Shown here piece after piece: positions 10,672-18,113 of a DNA stretch of 18,756 bases (within the stretch, counting starts at the first letter, position 1; every line of letters begins with the position of its first letter). The stretch covers positions 1 to 18,756 of the forward strand of contig CBFGRV010000059.1 in the NCBI GenBank assembly GCA_965651265.1, given 5' to 3'. The position numbers were made by a program, and so were the translations under genes. The notes beneath the pieces are model-generated. The model had not been told where the DNA came from. It worked only from the letters and a program-made list of their open reading frames with translations, and made no database searches. Source of the DNA: CBFGRV01 sp965651265. Lineage in GTDB: Bacteria > Bacteroidota > Rhodothermia > Rhodothermales > VXPQ01.

Positions 10672-11376
10672 ATGTCACGCATCAGCTGCTTATTGATCGC
10701 TCTTGCCATTGTGTTTTTCCTCGCCGAGGGCACCGCCTCGGCGCAGGAGCATGCCGGACACCATGACCAGGCCGTTGCGGGCGGCGGAATAGCCGCGGAA
10801 GGCTGGATGGGCATGGTAGATCGCGGCTCGAATGCCGACGTGAACGCCTCTCATCTCGCCGAGGATGGGGATGCTCTGCACATCAAGACCGGGCCGAGCG
10901 TCGCGTACTGGCGCCCGGAGAACACGGCGTCGGGCACGTACCGAGTCTCGGCGACCTTCACTGAGCCGGCCTACATGAATGTGAACGATCACCCCCATCC
11001 GTACGGGCTCTTTATCGGGGGATCAGACCTGGGAACTGACCAGGCCCGATACCTCTACTGCGCGGCCTATGGGAACGGCTCCTTCATCGTGCGCGGATTT
11101 GGAGCCGAGCCGTTCCAACTGAACGGTCGGCGCGCCCAGCAGCACGATGCCGTGAACAAGGCTTCGGGGCAGGGGCAGCCCGTCACGCAAGAGATCGCCA
11201 TCGACGTCGACGAGGAGAATGTCACCTGTATCATCAACGGAGAGGAAGTGGCCAGCTACCCGATCTCCGAGGTGGTTGGTGAGGGGAGGTTGGCCTCGAC
11301 CGACGGCGTATACGGCATCCGTTTCGCCCACAATGTGGAGGGGCGCGTCGCGGATCTCACGCTAACCAATGATTAG
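10672..11376 (+). CDS. Secreted protein of unknown function, probable beta-sandwich
   Basis: A 234-residue protein with a clear Sec signal peptide (residues 1-24, hydrophobic core LLIALAIVFFLA, cleavage after ASA before QEH). The mature start is His-rich (EHAGHHDQ). The rest is rich in alternating strands: ASGTYRVSATF, YGLFIGGSDLG, YLYCAAYGNGSFIVRGFG, TCIINGEEVASY and GVYGIRFAHN. This resembles concanavalin-like or DUF1080-like jelly rolls that bind or cleave glycans, but I see no catalytic motif and do not assign a family. Cys130 and Cys186 could form a disulfide, consistent with export. The gene ends 5 bp before a secreted carboxylesterase and is probably cotranscribed with it, suggesting a joint role outside the cytoplasm. 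Confidence 0.85.
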   Translation: MSRISCLLIALAIVFFLAEGTASAQEHAGHHDQAVAGGGIAAEGWMGMVDRGSNADVNASHLAEDGDALHIKTGPSVAYWRPENTASGTYRVSATFTEPAYMNVNDHPHPYGLFIGGSDLGTDQARYLYCAAYGNGSFIVRGFGAEPFQLNGRRAQQHDAVNKASGQGQPVTQEIAIDVDEENVTCIINGEEVASYPISEVVGEGRLASTDGVYGIRFAHNVEGRVADLTLTND

Positions 11377-11381
11377 CCCGG

Positions 11382-12998
11382 ATGACAGTCCGACTCTGGC
11401 TCGCCGCGGCGAGTATCTCATGGATGGCCGCTGGGTCCGGCGCCGTTTCTAGTGACCTCGCCGGACCGGCGGCGGGTGTGGTCGAACCCGTTCAGGTTGA
11501 GACGGCCTACGGCACGCTTGAAGGGTTCCGCACCGAAGAAGGCCTCTCGATCTTCCGAGGCGTTCCCTATGCCGCACCGCCCGTCGGCGAGTTCCGGTGG
11601 CGCGAGCCGCAGCCCATCTCGCCGTGGACCGGCGTTCGAAAGGCCGATCGATTTGCCGATCAATGCATGCAGCGCCGCGTCTTCGACGACATGCGGTTCC
11701 GCAACTCGGGGGTCAGCGAAGACTGCCTGCACCTCAACATCTGGAGCCCGGACCTCGACCCTGACGAGCCGCTGCCCGTGCTCGTCTACTTCTACGGCGG
11801 AGGGTTCGTCGCCGGAGACGGCTCCGAGCCGCGCTACGATGGTGCGGCGTTGGCCCGCGAGGGTATCGTGTCGGTTACGATGAGCTACCGGCTCGGCGTG
11901 TTCGGCTTCTTCGCCCATCCGGAGTTGACCGCCGAATCCCCATTTGGCGCAGCCGGCAACTATGCGCTGCTGGATCAGCAAGCCGCGCTCCAGTGGGTGC
12001 ACGAGAACATCAGCGACTTCGGCGGCGACCCCGGGCGCGTCACGATTGCCGGGGAGTCGGCCGGATCATTCTCTGTGAGCGCCCAGATGGCCTCACCGCT
12101 CTCCCGCGATCTGATCGCCGGCGCCATCGGCGAGAGCGGCTCGCTGCTCGGGTCGTTCCGGCCCATGCCGCTCGACGAAGCAGAGAAGGCCGGCGTCGCC
12201 TTTGCCGAGCGTCTGGGTTTGAGCTCCCTCGAGGCACTTCGGGCTATCTCTGCCATGGAGCTCCTGGAGGCCGCCTCCCGACCCGGCATTCCGCGATTCG
12301 GCATGACCATCGACGGCCGGTTCTTCCCGCGCTCTCCCGTTGACATTTTTGAGGAGGGGGAGCAGGCGCAGGTCCCGCTCCTGGTGGGATGGAATTCAGA
12401 GGAGATGAACTACCGGGCACTGCTCGGCCCTAATCCGCCCACGGCAGAGAATTTCGAGGCCGCCGTGCGCAATGTGTTTGGTGAGGATGCCGACGCCATC
12501 CTGGCCGTCTATGCCGACGACGACATACGGCAGGCCGCCACGGACCTGGCGGGTGACCGATTCATCGGATACGGCACGTGGAAGTGGTACGACCTCCATC
12601 GCCGCACGGCACCCGTTTATCGCTACCTCTACGCGCACCCGCGACCTCCTATGCGGTCGGAGGGCGATGCGAATGCGCCCGACGGTTCGAGTGCTCCCGA
12701 AGAACCTCGCGGCGCCGTCCACTCGGCCGAAATCGAATATGCCCTCGGCAATCTCGACGTCAACAACATCTACGAATGGGAAGAGGCGGACTACCGCGTA
12801 TCCGAGGTGATGATGGGCTACTTCGCCAACTTCATCAAGACAGGCGACCCGAACGGAGAGGGACTACCTTCATGGCCGGCTGCATCGGACGACCGGGATG
12901 ACGACTCGATGATGATGCGCATCGAGGTCGATTCGCGCGCCGTGCCGGCCGCACATCGCGAACGGTACCTCGTGCTGGATCGCCTCAGCGGCCACTGA
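11382..12998 (+). CDS. Secreted type B carboxylesterase
   Basis: A 538-residue alpha/beta hydrolase of the carboxylesterase B / cholinesterase family (PF00135). The N-terminus (about 1-23) looks like a signal peptide. Family marks include SIFRGVPYAAPPVGEFRW (56-73), EDCLHLNIWSP (114-124) and a probable disulfide Cys95-Cys115. The oxyanion-hole segment is YGGGF (138-142), the nucleophile elbow GESAGS (224-229, Ser226), the probable acid Glu340 or Glu341 in WNSEEMN, and the catalytic His447 in GAVHSAEI. The triad looks complete, so an active esterase is expected. The substrate is unknown; the family acts on carboxylic esters from p-nitrobenzyl esters to acylated sugars. The length is normal for the family. 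It is the second gene after the unknown secreted protein (5-bp gap); no clear ribosome binding site, so coupling is likely. Confidence 0.95.
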   Translation: MTVRLWLAAASISWMAAGSGAVSSDLAGPAAGVVEPVQVETAYGTLEGFRTEEGLSIFRGVPYAAPPVGEFRWREPQPISPWTGVRKADRFADQCMQRRVFDDMRFRNSGVSEDCLHLNIWSPDLDPDEPLPVLVYFYGGGFVAGDGSEPRYDGAALAREGIVSVTMSYRLGVFGFFAHPELTAESPFGAAGNYALLDQQAALQWVHENISDFGGDPGRVTIAGESAGSFSVSAQMASPLSRDLIAGAIGESGSLLGSFRPMPLDEAEKAGVAFAERLGLSSLEALRAISAMELLEAASRPGIPRFGMTIDGRFFPRSPVDIFEEGEQAQVPLLVGWNSEEMNYRALLGPNPPTAENFEAAVRNVFGEDADAILAVYADDDIRQAATDLAGDRFIGYGTWKWYDLHRRTAPVYRYLYAHPRPPMRSEGDANAPDGSSAPEEPRGAVHSAEIEYALGNLDVNNIYEWEEADYRVSEVMMGYFANFIKTGDPNGEGLPSWPAASDDRDDDSMMMRIEVDSRAVPAAHRERYLVLDRLSGH

Positions 12999-13082
12999 AC
13001 CTGCCATCCGACGCTTTCTTCCGATCGTAACAAGCTGTCGGAAACGAACCTCCCTGCTGCCGGATTACGGCCGGAAGGATCC

Positions 13083-13094
13083 GTGTCCGGACAC
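13083..13094. promoter_or_regulatory. 12-bp perfect palindrome upstream of the DUF892 gene
   Basis: GTGTCCGGACAC is a perfect palindrome 24 bp before ATG 13119. It could be an operator or a leader hairpin. Its first GTG is also a possible start codon with GGAAGG 4 nt upstream (13073-13078), so the symmetry may be incidental. Palindromes of this size are expected several times by chance in this length. Confidence 0.25.
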
Positions 13095-13118
13095 ACAAGC
13101 ATGAAGCGGGGGGAGGCG

Positions 13119-14093
13119 ATGAACGAGCACATTCAGGAGCAACTTCGGACGTACCTGTCCGACGTCTATTCGATCGAGCAGCAGGCGCTCGCTCAGCTGC
13201 GCAAGGCCCACGAGATAGCGGGTGAGTCCACCCTCGCGCGGCACCTGGAGGATCATCTCCACGAGACGGAGCGGCAGGCCGAATTGGTCGAGGAGCGACT
13301 CGAGGCGGCCGGCGGGTCACCGTCACAGCTAAAAGATGCCATCATGCGACTCGGCGGGAAGGGGTTCCTGCTGTTCGCGCGTGTGCAGCCTGACACGCCT
13401 GGAAAACTCGCCGCCCATGCGCATTCCTACGAGGCGCTCGAGCTCGCGGCCTACGAGATGCTGATACGCATGGCACGGCTGGCGGGCGACGACGAGACAG
13501 CACGTGTGGCTCACAACATCCGGGATCAGGAGCAATCGATGCGCGATCGCATCGCGGCCACGTTCGCCGACGCCGCCGACGCATCCCTCCGTATGATCGG
13601 CCGGGATGCTCGCGCCGCGTTGCCCACGTATCTCGCCGATGCCCATGCGCTCGAAATGCAGTCCATCGAGCTGCTCAAACGTTCACGCGAGATGGCAGGC
13701 AGCACCCGGCTGGCGCAACTGTACGACGACCACCTGGACGAATCCCTGGACCACGCGCGCTTGCTCGAGGAACGACTCGAGGCGCTGGACGCAGATACAT
13801 CCACCCTGAAGGACACAGCGCTCAAAGCCGGGGCTCTCAACTGGAGCATCTTCTTCCAGGCGCAGGGCGACACACCCGTCAAGCTCGCGGCCTTTGCGTA
13901 TGCTGTCGAGCACCTGGAGATCGGCGGCTATGAGCTCCTGCGCCACGTCGCGGAGCGCGCCGGAGACGCGGCCACCATCGATCTCTCCCATCGGATCTTG
14001 AGGGACGAAAGGGAAATGGCCGACCGCGTGTTATCCAGCTTCGACGAGGTCTTCGAGGTGCAGCATCCCGCTCAACCCGTGCGACCGCTCTAA
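13119..14093 (+). CDS. Tandem DUF892 (YciE-like) ferritin-like protein
   Basis: A 324-residue helical protein built from two copies of a domain of about 155 residues. Copy 1 (7-160) has YLSDVYSIEQQAL, DHLHETERQAELVEERLEA, SYEALELAAYE and IRDQEQSMRDR. Copy 2 (163-315) has YLADAHALEMQSI, DHLDESLDHARLLEERLEA, AVEHLEIGGYE and ILRDEREMADR. Both keep the Glu/His positions expected of a di-iron four-helix bundle (Glu20, Glu49, Glu105, Glu138; Glu179, Glu208, Glu264, Glu297 or Glu299). DUF892/YciE members are usually single-domain and linked to stress; the biochemical role is unclear. Start choice: ATG 13119 is where homology should begin and follows GGGAGG; ATG 13101 and GTG 13083 (with GGAAGG) are alternatives. 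It converges on the DUF2461 gene with a 5-bp gap. Confidence 0.86.
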   Translation: MNEHIQEQLRTYLSDVYSIEQQALAQLRKAHEIAGESTLARHLEDHLHETERQAELVEERLEAAGGSPSQLKDAIMRLGGKGFLLFARVQPDTPGKLAAHAHSYEALELAAYEMLIRMARLAGDDETARVAHNIRDQEQSMRDRIAATFADAADASLRMIGRDARAALPTYLADAHALEMQSIELLKRSREMAGSTRLAQLYDDHLDESLDHARLLEERLEALDADTSTLKDTALKAGALNWSIFFQAQGDTPVKLAAFAYAVEHLEIGGYELLRHVAERAGDAATIDLSHRILRDEREMADRVLSSFDEVFEVQHPAQPVRPL

Positions 14094-14098
14094 TCGTT

Positions 14099-14809
14099 TC
14101 ATCTCGCCTCGGAGATGAACTGGAGGAGCGGCCAGGCATCCTCTGCGAAGCTCATCACGGCATCCGAAAGCGCGGGCGTCCGGATCTGCTCGGCCTCGAG
14201 CGGCCGCGAAACCAGCAGCGATGTCCACTTGAGGTAGCGCGCCACATCGCTGTCGCGATACTCGGCAAAGCCCTGAGGCATTCCCTTCAGGTCGTCGCCA
14301 TGTCCCTCAGGCTCGAGCCCGGCTTCATCCAACCGATCGAGAACGGACTGCCACGCCGCCGGCTCATGGATCATCCGCAGACGAATCGGTCGAAGGCGCT
14401 TTACGGAAGGCACGTAGATTCCGGCGGCGACGAAGGATTGCTCGGGCGGCTCGATGTGGACGTACACCAGGCCGTTCCGCTCGGTGAGCCCCGGATCGAC
14501 CGTGAAGCGGCAGGACACGTTGGTTTTGTACGGATGCTTGTTCTTCGAGAACCGGATGTCGCGGTAGATCCGAAACACCGATTTCCGTGGATCGCCGTAC
14601 AGACGCACGACGGGATGCGCGGCCGACCGGCGCAGAATATCCGCCACCAGGCAATGCATCGGCCAGTGCAGCTCGTCCGTGTAGAGATGCTTGCGTGCGT
14701 TGAACCAGCTCCGATCCTGATGCTTCTCGTCCTTCAGCTGCAGCAAGAAATCCAATCCCTCCTGGCGAATGCCGGGAAAAGGGGGAAGGTGGCCGAGTTT
14801 GTCGGACAT
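14099..14809 (-). CDS. DUF2461 / TIGR02453 family protein
   Basis: A 236-residue cytoplasmic protein. It shows the family pattern: a start around FPGIRQEGLDFLLQL, then RSWFNARKHLY (33-43), FRIYRDIRFSKNKHPYKTN, a strand-rich centre YVHIEPPEQSFVAAGIYVPS, and a C-terminal KGMPQGFAEYRDSDVARYL plus LLVSRPL. The length is normal for the family, which has no established biochemical function. The frame stays open upstream to 14917, but ATG 14809 directly precedes the conserved part, so I chose it; no Shine-Dalgarno is visible. It is divergent from the DinB gene (217-bp gap) and tail-to-tail with the DUF892 gene (5-bp gap), with no room for a separate terminator between them. Confidence 0.86.
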   Translation of the reverse strand: MSDKLGHLPPFPGIRQEGLDFLLQLKDEKHQDRSWFNARKHLYTDELHWPMHCLVADILRRSAAHPVVRLYGDPRKSVFRIYRDIRFSKNKHPYKTNVSCRFTVDPGLTERNGLVYVHIEPPEQSFVAAGIYVPSVKRLRPIRLRMIHEPAAWQSVLDRLDEAGLEPEGHGDDLKGMPQGFAEYRDSDVARYLKWTSLLVSRPLEAEQIRTPALSDAVMSFAEDAWPLLQFISEAR

Positions 14810-15026
14810 GTGAGACGTGTTTGATCCGATTTTTGCGCTTCTGTCGTTTCCCAACGCGGCTCGATGGTCGCTGTTGCGACGCCCCGAGCTTTCGTCGACT
14901 ATGCACGAGATCGACACCGTCGCGATCGACCGGTGCGACGAAGAACGTCATGCGGAGTACATCATACAAGGGCAGGTCGGATGGAGCCAACGCTCACGGT
15001 TTGACACGAGAGGCACTGAAATCATC
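14810..15026. other. Divergent intergenic region
   Basis: A 217-bp gap between the DUF2461 (minus) and DinB (plus) genes. An open frame runs through it into DinB from 14817, but it shows no domain character, so I treat it as non-coding leader and promoter space. No confident promoter seen. Confidence 0.5.
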
Positions 15027-15551
15027 ATGATCGCGATCATCAAGAGACTGTGGGATCATCTCGAGTGGTCCGATCGGCGGCTGCTCGAAGCGCTGTCGAA
15101 TCCCCCCGCGGTAGCGACGGCGGTGGAAAATGGCAGAGTAGACGGAGAGCGCCCTCACTCGGACATCCTGAGGGAATACGCCCACATTATAGGCGCGGAG
15201 GAGACCTGGCTCTCGCGCCTCGAAGTCCGTGCGTCTCGCATGCCGGTATGGCCCGAGGTGACCATGGAGGAATTGAAGCCGCTCGTCGAGCAGACGCACG
15301 AGAGTTATCGCGCCTACCTGGCCGGATTATCGGATGAGAAGCTGTCCCGATTCGTCCATTACGTCAACAGCGCCGGGCGGGAGTTCACGAACAGGGTCGG
15401 CGACATCTTGCTGCATGTGGCCTTGCACGGACAGTATCATCGCGGCAAAGTGAATCTCATGCTTCGACTGCAGGGCGCCGACCCGGCTCCTACGGATTAC
15501 ATCGCTTTCATGCGCAACGCACCGGCCGCCACGGCGGCCGACCTCACGTAA
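15027..15551 (+). CDS. DinB-like (YfiT/DinB four-helix) metal-binding protein
   Basis: A 174-residue helical protein. The DinB superfamily metal triad is visible: His53 (YAHIIGAEETWL) and the C-terminal HVALHGQYHRGKV with His134 and His138, matching the family HxxxHRG pattern. The N-terminal helix IKRLWDHLEWSDRRLLEAL is also typical. Members include thiol-S-transferases using bacillithiol or mycothiol, and DNA-damage-induced proteins of unknown role; the exact activity cannot be read here. ATG 15027 is chosen because conserved sequence starts there; GAGAGG lies about 13 nt upstream. The gene ends 9 bp before an LLM flavin oxidoreductase and is probably in one operon with it. A 14-bp palindrome covers its first codons. 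Confidence 0.87.
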   Translation: MIAIIKRLWDHLEWSDRRLLEALSNPPAVATAVENGRVDGERPHSDILREYAHIIGAEETWLSRLEVRASRMPVWPEVTMEELKPLVEQTHESYRAYLAGLSDEKLSRFVHYVNSAGREFTNRVGDILLHVALHGQYHRGKVNLMLRLQGADPAPTDYIAFMRNAPAATAADLT

Positions 15552-15560
15552 CACTCCATC

Positions 15561-16694
15561 ATGGAACTGGGCATCTACTCCTTCGGCGAGGTCACGGCCA
15601 TCAGCCCGCGCGACAGGCTGCACAATCTACTGGAGGAAATCGAGCTCGCCGATCAGGTCGGGCTGGATGTTTTCGGGGTGGGGGAGCATCATCGCCCCGA
15701 TTTCGTCGTCTCGTCGCCCGCCACCGTGCTGGCGGCCGCGGCGACGCGCACGAAGCGGATACGGCTGAGCTCTGCCGTGAACGTACTGAGCTCGGACGAT
15801 CCCGTGCGCGTGTTTCAGCAGTTCGCCACCGTCGACCTCATCTCGGACGGGCGCGCGGAGATCATGGTCGGCCGAGGCTCTTTCATCGAATCCTTTCCGC
15901 TGTTCGGCTACGATCTGGAGGACTACGACGAGCTCTTCTCAGAGAAGCTCGATCTTCTGCTGCATCTGCGCGAGCAGGAGCGAGTCCACTGGCAGGGACG
16001 ACATCGTCCCGCACTCGCGGGTCAAGGGGTTTACCCGCGGCCGCTCCAGAATCCGCTGCCCGTCTGGATTGCCGTCGGGGGGACGCCGGCATCGGCGGTC
16101 CGCGCCGGACAATTGGGCCTTCCGATGGCCCTGGGGATCATCGGCGGCATGCCGGAACGGTTTGCACCGATGGTCGAAATCTTTCGGGAATCGGCGAGGC
16201 AGGCCGGACACGAGCCTCCCCGTCTGAGCATCAACTCGCACGGATTCATCGCCGACGATTCGAAAGCGGCGGCCGATCAGGCATTCGGACCCTTCAAGGC
16301 GACGATGGATCGGATCGGGCGCGAGCGCGGCTGGCCGCCCATGTCGAGGGAAGCCTTCGAGGCGTCCCGCAGCCTCCGGGGAGCAAACTTCATTGGGAGT
16401 CCGGATGAGGTCATCGAGAAGATCCTCTTCCAGCACAGGATCTTCGGCCACGACCGCTTCCTGCTGCAGTTCACAGTGGGCAACATTCCGCATGATCTCG
16501 TGCTGCGCTCCATCGAGCTCTTCGGAACGGAAGTGGCGCCGGTCGTGCGCCGCGAGACGGCTACCGAAAATGAAAAAAAGAAGCCGCCGTCCACAGTTGC
16601 GCCGAGCGGCGGCGAAACGGCAGACGTGCGGCCGAATGGAAACCTAGACGGGCCTGTGCGCGAGGATCCGGATCGTTCGGGGGACAGAAAATGA
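15561..16694 (+). CDS. LLM-class (luciferase-like) flavin-dependent oxidoreductase
   Basis: A 377-residue TIM-barrel enzyme of the bacterial luciferase family (PF00296). Family marks: an ELGIYSFGE start, ADQVGLDVFGVGEHH (30-44), VSSPATVLAAAATRTKRIRL, DPVRVFQQFATVDLISDGRAEIMVGRG, and PRPLQNPLPVWIAVGG. These enzymes use reduced flavin (FMNH2 or F420H2) supplied by a partner reductase to oxygenate or reduce small molecules; the substrate is unknown. The barrel ends near residue 333. The last 40 or so residues are polar and probably disordered (TENEKKKPPSTVAPSGGE). This tail is encoded over a hairpin plus A-run that reads as an intrinsic terminator on the opposite strand for infA. It is second in an operon after DinB (9 bp). 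No Shine-Dalgarno is visible. Confidence 0.93.
   Translation: MELGIYSFGEVTAISPRDRLHNLLEEIELADQVGLDVFGVGEHHRPDFVVSSPATVLAAAATRTKRIRLSSAVNVLSSDDPVRVFQQFATVDLISDGRAEIMVGRGSFIESFPLFGYDLEDYDELFSEKLDLLLHLREQERVHWQGRHRPALAGQGVYPRPLQNPLPVWIAVGGTPASAVRAGQLGLPMALGIIGGMPERFAPMVEIFRESARQAGHEPPRLSINSHGFIADDSKAAADQAFGPFKATMDRIGRERGWPPMSREAFEASRSLRGANFIGSPDEVIEKILFQHRIFGHDRFLLQFTVGNIPHDLVLRSIELFGTEVAPVVRRETATENEKKKPPSTVAPSGGETADVRPNGNLDGPVREDPDRSGDRK
16573..16613 (-). terminator. Rho-independent terminator, minus strand, inside the LLM gene
   Basis: On the minus strand GCCGCCG (16613-16607) pairs perfectly with CGGCGGC (16589-16583) around a 17-nt loop, followed directly by TTCTTTTTTTC. This is a typical intrinsic terminator for leftward transcription. 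infA ends at 16741, so its transcript would stop here after a 3' UTR of about 130 nt, antisense to the 3' end of the LLM gene. On the plus strand no T-run follows, so it acts in one direction only. Confidence 0.72.
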
Positions 16695-16740
16695 TCTAGT
16701 CATGGTCCCTCCGATCGGGCCGATCAAGGCAGCAAAATAA

Positions 16741-16962
16741 TCAGTCTTTGTACCGGTAGACGATCCGTCCCTTGGACAAATCGTAGGGCGACATCTCGAC
16801 GTCTACGCGATCACCGGGAATAATGCGGATATAGTACTTGCGCATCTTGCCGGACAGCAGGCCAAGGATCTCGTGCCCATTTTCCAGCTCGACGCGAAAC
16901 TGCGCGTTCGGGAGGGCTTCCGTCACGACGCCCTCCTGTTTGATGGGTTCTTGTTTCGCCAT
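16741..16962 (-). CDS. infA: Translation initiation factor IF-1
   Basis: A 73-residue S1/OB-fold protein, almost exactly the usual 72 residues. Diagnostic stretches are EGVVTEALPNAQFRVELENGH, SGKMRKYYIRIIPGD, and VEMSPYDLSKGRIVYRYKD. IF-1 binds the A site of the 30S subunit during initiation and helps IF-2 and IF-3. The start at ATG 16962 (MAKQEPIKQEG) is set by homology; the frame extends upstream to 17022 with unrelated sequence, and there is no Shine-Dalgarno. The ending GRIVYRYKD resembles Bacteroidota-type IF-1. It stands alone here, not next to rpmJ, rpsM or secY as in the usual ribosomal-protein cluster, so it is either a relocated single gene or a second copy. A probable terminator lies at 16573-16613. 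Confidence 0.98.
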   Translation of the reverse strand: MAKQEPIKQEGVVTEALPNAQFRVELENGHEILGLLSGKMRKYYIRIIPGDRVDVEMSPYDLSKGRIVYRYKD

Positions 16963-17107
16963 ATGCAGACTCTGGTTGGTTGAAATTCTGTTCTTCGCGG
17001 CGTGGTACCGCGCAGCTCCCATCTAGAGCCAAAGAATATTGATACCACGCTGCTCACTTTTTGTTTACGCGATTGAAGTTCGGATGGTCCGATTTTGAGC
17101 CGGATGT

Positions 17108-17176
17108 ATCCCCCGGGGCCCAAATCATCGTATATTCCCCATTCAGGCCGAAAACCGCCTATTCTGCCCGGGGGAT
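17108..17176. promoter_or_regulatory. 10-bp inverted repeat flanking a TATATT box, upstream of cytochrome c
   Basis: ATCCCCCGGG (17108-17117) and CCCGGGGGAT (17167-17176) are perfect reverse complements 49 bp apart in the 271-bp divergent gap between infA and the cytochrome c gene. TATATT at 17131-17136 lies between them and would suit a -10 box for rightward transcription, with the first arm over the -35 position. This may be a two-site operator or a foldable leader. No start site has been shown. Confidence 0.35.
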
Positions 17177-17233
17177 GTCGACCTGAAATCGACGATCCCC
17201 GTGTCCTCCAATCCCTGGTAACCCATTCTGTCC

Positions 17234-18106
17234 ATGCGTACTGCACTGAAATGGACGGCCCGCCTGCTTGGCGTCGTCCTTCTCTTGATCGTGATAGCCA
17301 CTGTTGCGACCTACATCATCGGCGGGTCGCGGTTCGGCAAGATCTATCAGGCTCAGACGGCTACGCTCGAGATTCGTTCAGACTCGGCCACTATCGCGCG
17401 AGGAGAGCACCTGGCCAATATCAATGGCTGCAAGGACTGCCACGGCGCCGATCTTAGTGGCGGGATTTTGATCGATGCACCGCCGTTCCGGGTCACGGCC
17501 GCCAACCTCACGGCAGGCGAAGGTGGGATAGGCGGTGCCTACGATGCCGTCGATTTCGATCGCGCCCTTCGTCATGGCGTCGCGAAGTCCGGCCGGGCGC
17601 TTCAGATCATGCCGTCGGGGGCCTACCATCACCTCAGCGATGAAGATGCGGCCGCGATCATTGCCTACGTACAGCAGGCTCCGCCGGTCGACAAGGTCTT
17701 GCCGCCCACCGAGTTGCGGCCGCTGGGGCGCGTTCTTGCGGGTGTGGGGGCGCTCGATCTCGCCTACGAGGTCAGAACCGAGCCGGCGCGCAGCGAGCCG
17801 GCGCCGCCCGTTGGACCCACGGCCGAGTACGGCGAATACCTCGCATCGGTAACGTGCGGCCATTGCCACGGCTCGAGTATGCAGGGCGCGCAGCCGTCCA
17901 TCCCCGATTCCCCGTTTGCGCCCGATCTCCGTGCGGCCGGTCAGTGGTCCCTCGACGAGTTCAAGCATGCCCTCCGCACGGGCGAGCGTCCGAACGGCAG
18001 GGAGCCCCTGAACCCTGAGTTCATGCCCTATTCGATCACCATGAAAATGACCGACGCCGAGCTCGAGGCTCTGTACGCGTATCTGGGCTCGCTGATAGGG
18101 GCGTGA
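17234..18106 (+). CDS. Membrane-anchored diheme cytochrome c
   Basis: A 290-residue protein. An N-terminal transmembrane helix (about 9-30, ARLLGVVLLLIVIATVATYI) anchors it, with the rest expected in the periplasm. Two class I cytochrome c domains follow: heme site CKDCH (66-70) with likely axial Met126 (QIMPSGAYHHLSDED), and heme site CGHCH (208-212) with likely axial Met264 (EFMPYSITMKMTDAE). A Pro-rich linker (180-196) joins them. Such proteins carry electrons between respiratory complexes, dehydrogenases and oxidases; the partner is not nearby. ATG 17234 is the natural start because it gives the anchor at once. It is divergent from infA, with a possible regulated promoter upstream, and followed by a hairpin at 18114-18132. 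Confidence 0.93.
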   Translation: MRTALKWTARLLGVVLLLIVIATVATYIIGGSRFGKIYQAQTATLEIRSDSATIARGEHLANINGCKDCHGADLSGGILIDAPPFRVTAANLTAGEGGIGGAYDAVDFDRALRHGVAKSGRALQIMPSGAYHHLSDEDAAAIIAYVQQAPPVDKVLPPTELRPLGRVLAGVGALDLAYEVRTEPARSEPAPPVGPTAEYGEYLASVTCGHCHGSSMQGAQPSIPDSPFAPDLRAAGQWSLDEFKHALRTGERPNGREPLNPEFMPYSITMKMTDAELEALYAYLGSLIGA

Positions 18107-18113
18107 TCCCAAG

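Noticed and set aside
10439..10678. 80-residue N-terminal extension of the K+ channel frame.
   Set aside because: It overlaps the start of the divergent secreted-protein gene, is polar and Ser/Pro-rich, and shows no membrane or channel features.
11795..11809. YGGG instead of HGGG in the carboxylesterase oxyanion region, considered as an active-site change.
   Set aside because: Cholinesterase-type members of the family also carry YGGG, so this is normal variation.
13019..13043. TTCCGA / TCGGAA inverted repeat with a 13-nt loop after the carboxylesterase, considered as a terminator.
   Set aside because: Only 6 bp of stem, a long loop and no T-run on either strand.
14817..15026. N-terminal 70-residue extension of the DinB frame.
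   Set aside because: No domain character, no ribosome binding site at 14817, and DinB homology starts at ATG 15027.
15027..15040. 14-bp perfect palindrome (ATGATCGCGATCAT) starting at the DinB start codon, possible translation-control hairpin.
   Set aside because: A loop-free palindrome this short gives a weak RNA hairpin, the codons fit ordinary Met-Ile-Ala-Ile-Ile, and about one such palindrome is expected by chance in the window.
16574..16580. A-AAA-AAG heptamer in frame in the LLM gene, followed by a GC hairpin: possible -1 frameshift site as in dnaX.
   Set aside because: The hairpin begins only 2 nt after the heptamer (5-8 nt is usual), and the -1 frame ends at 16697-16699, almost at the normal stop, so it would make little difference. 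The terminator reading for infA explains both parts better.
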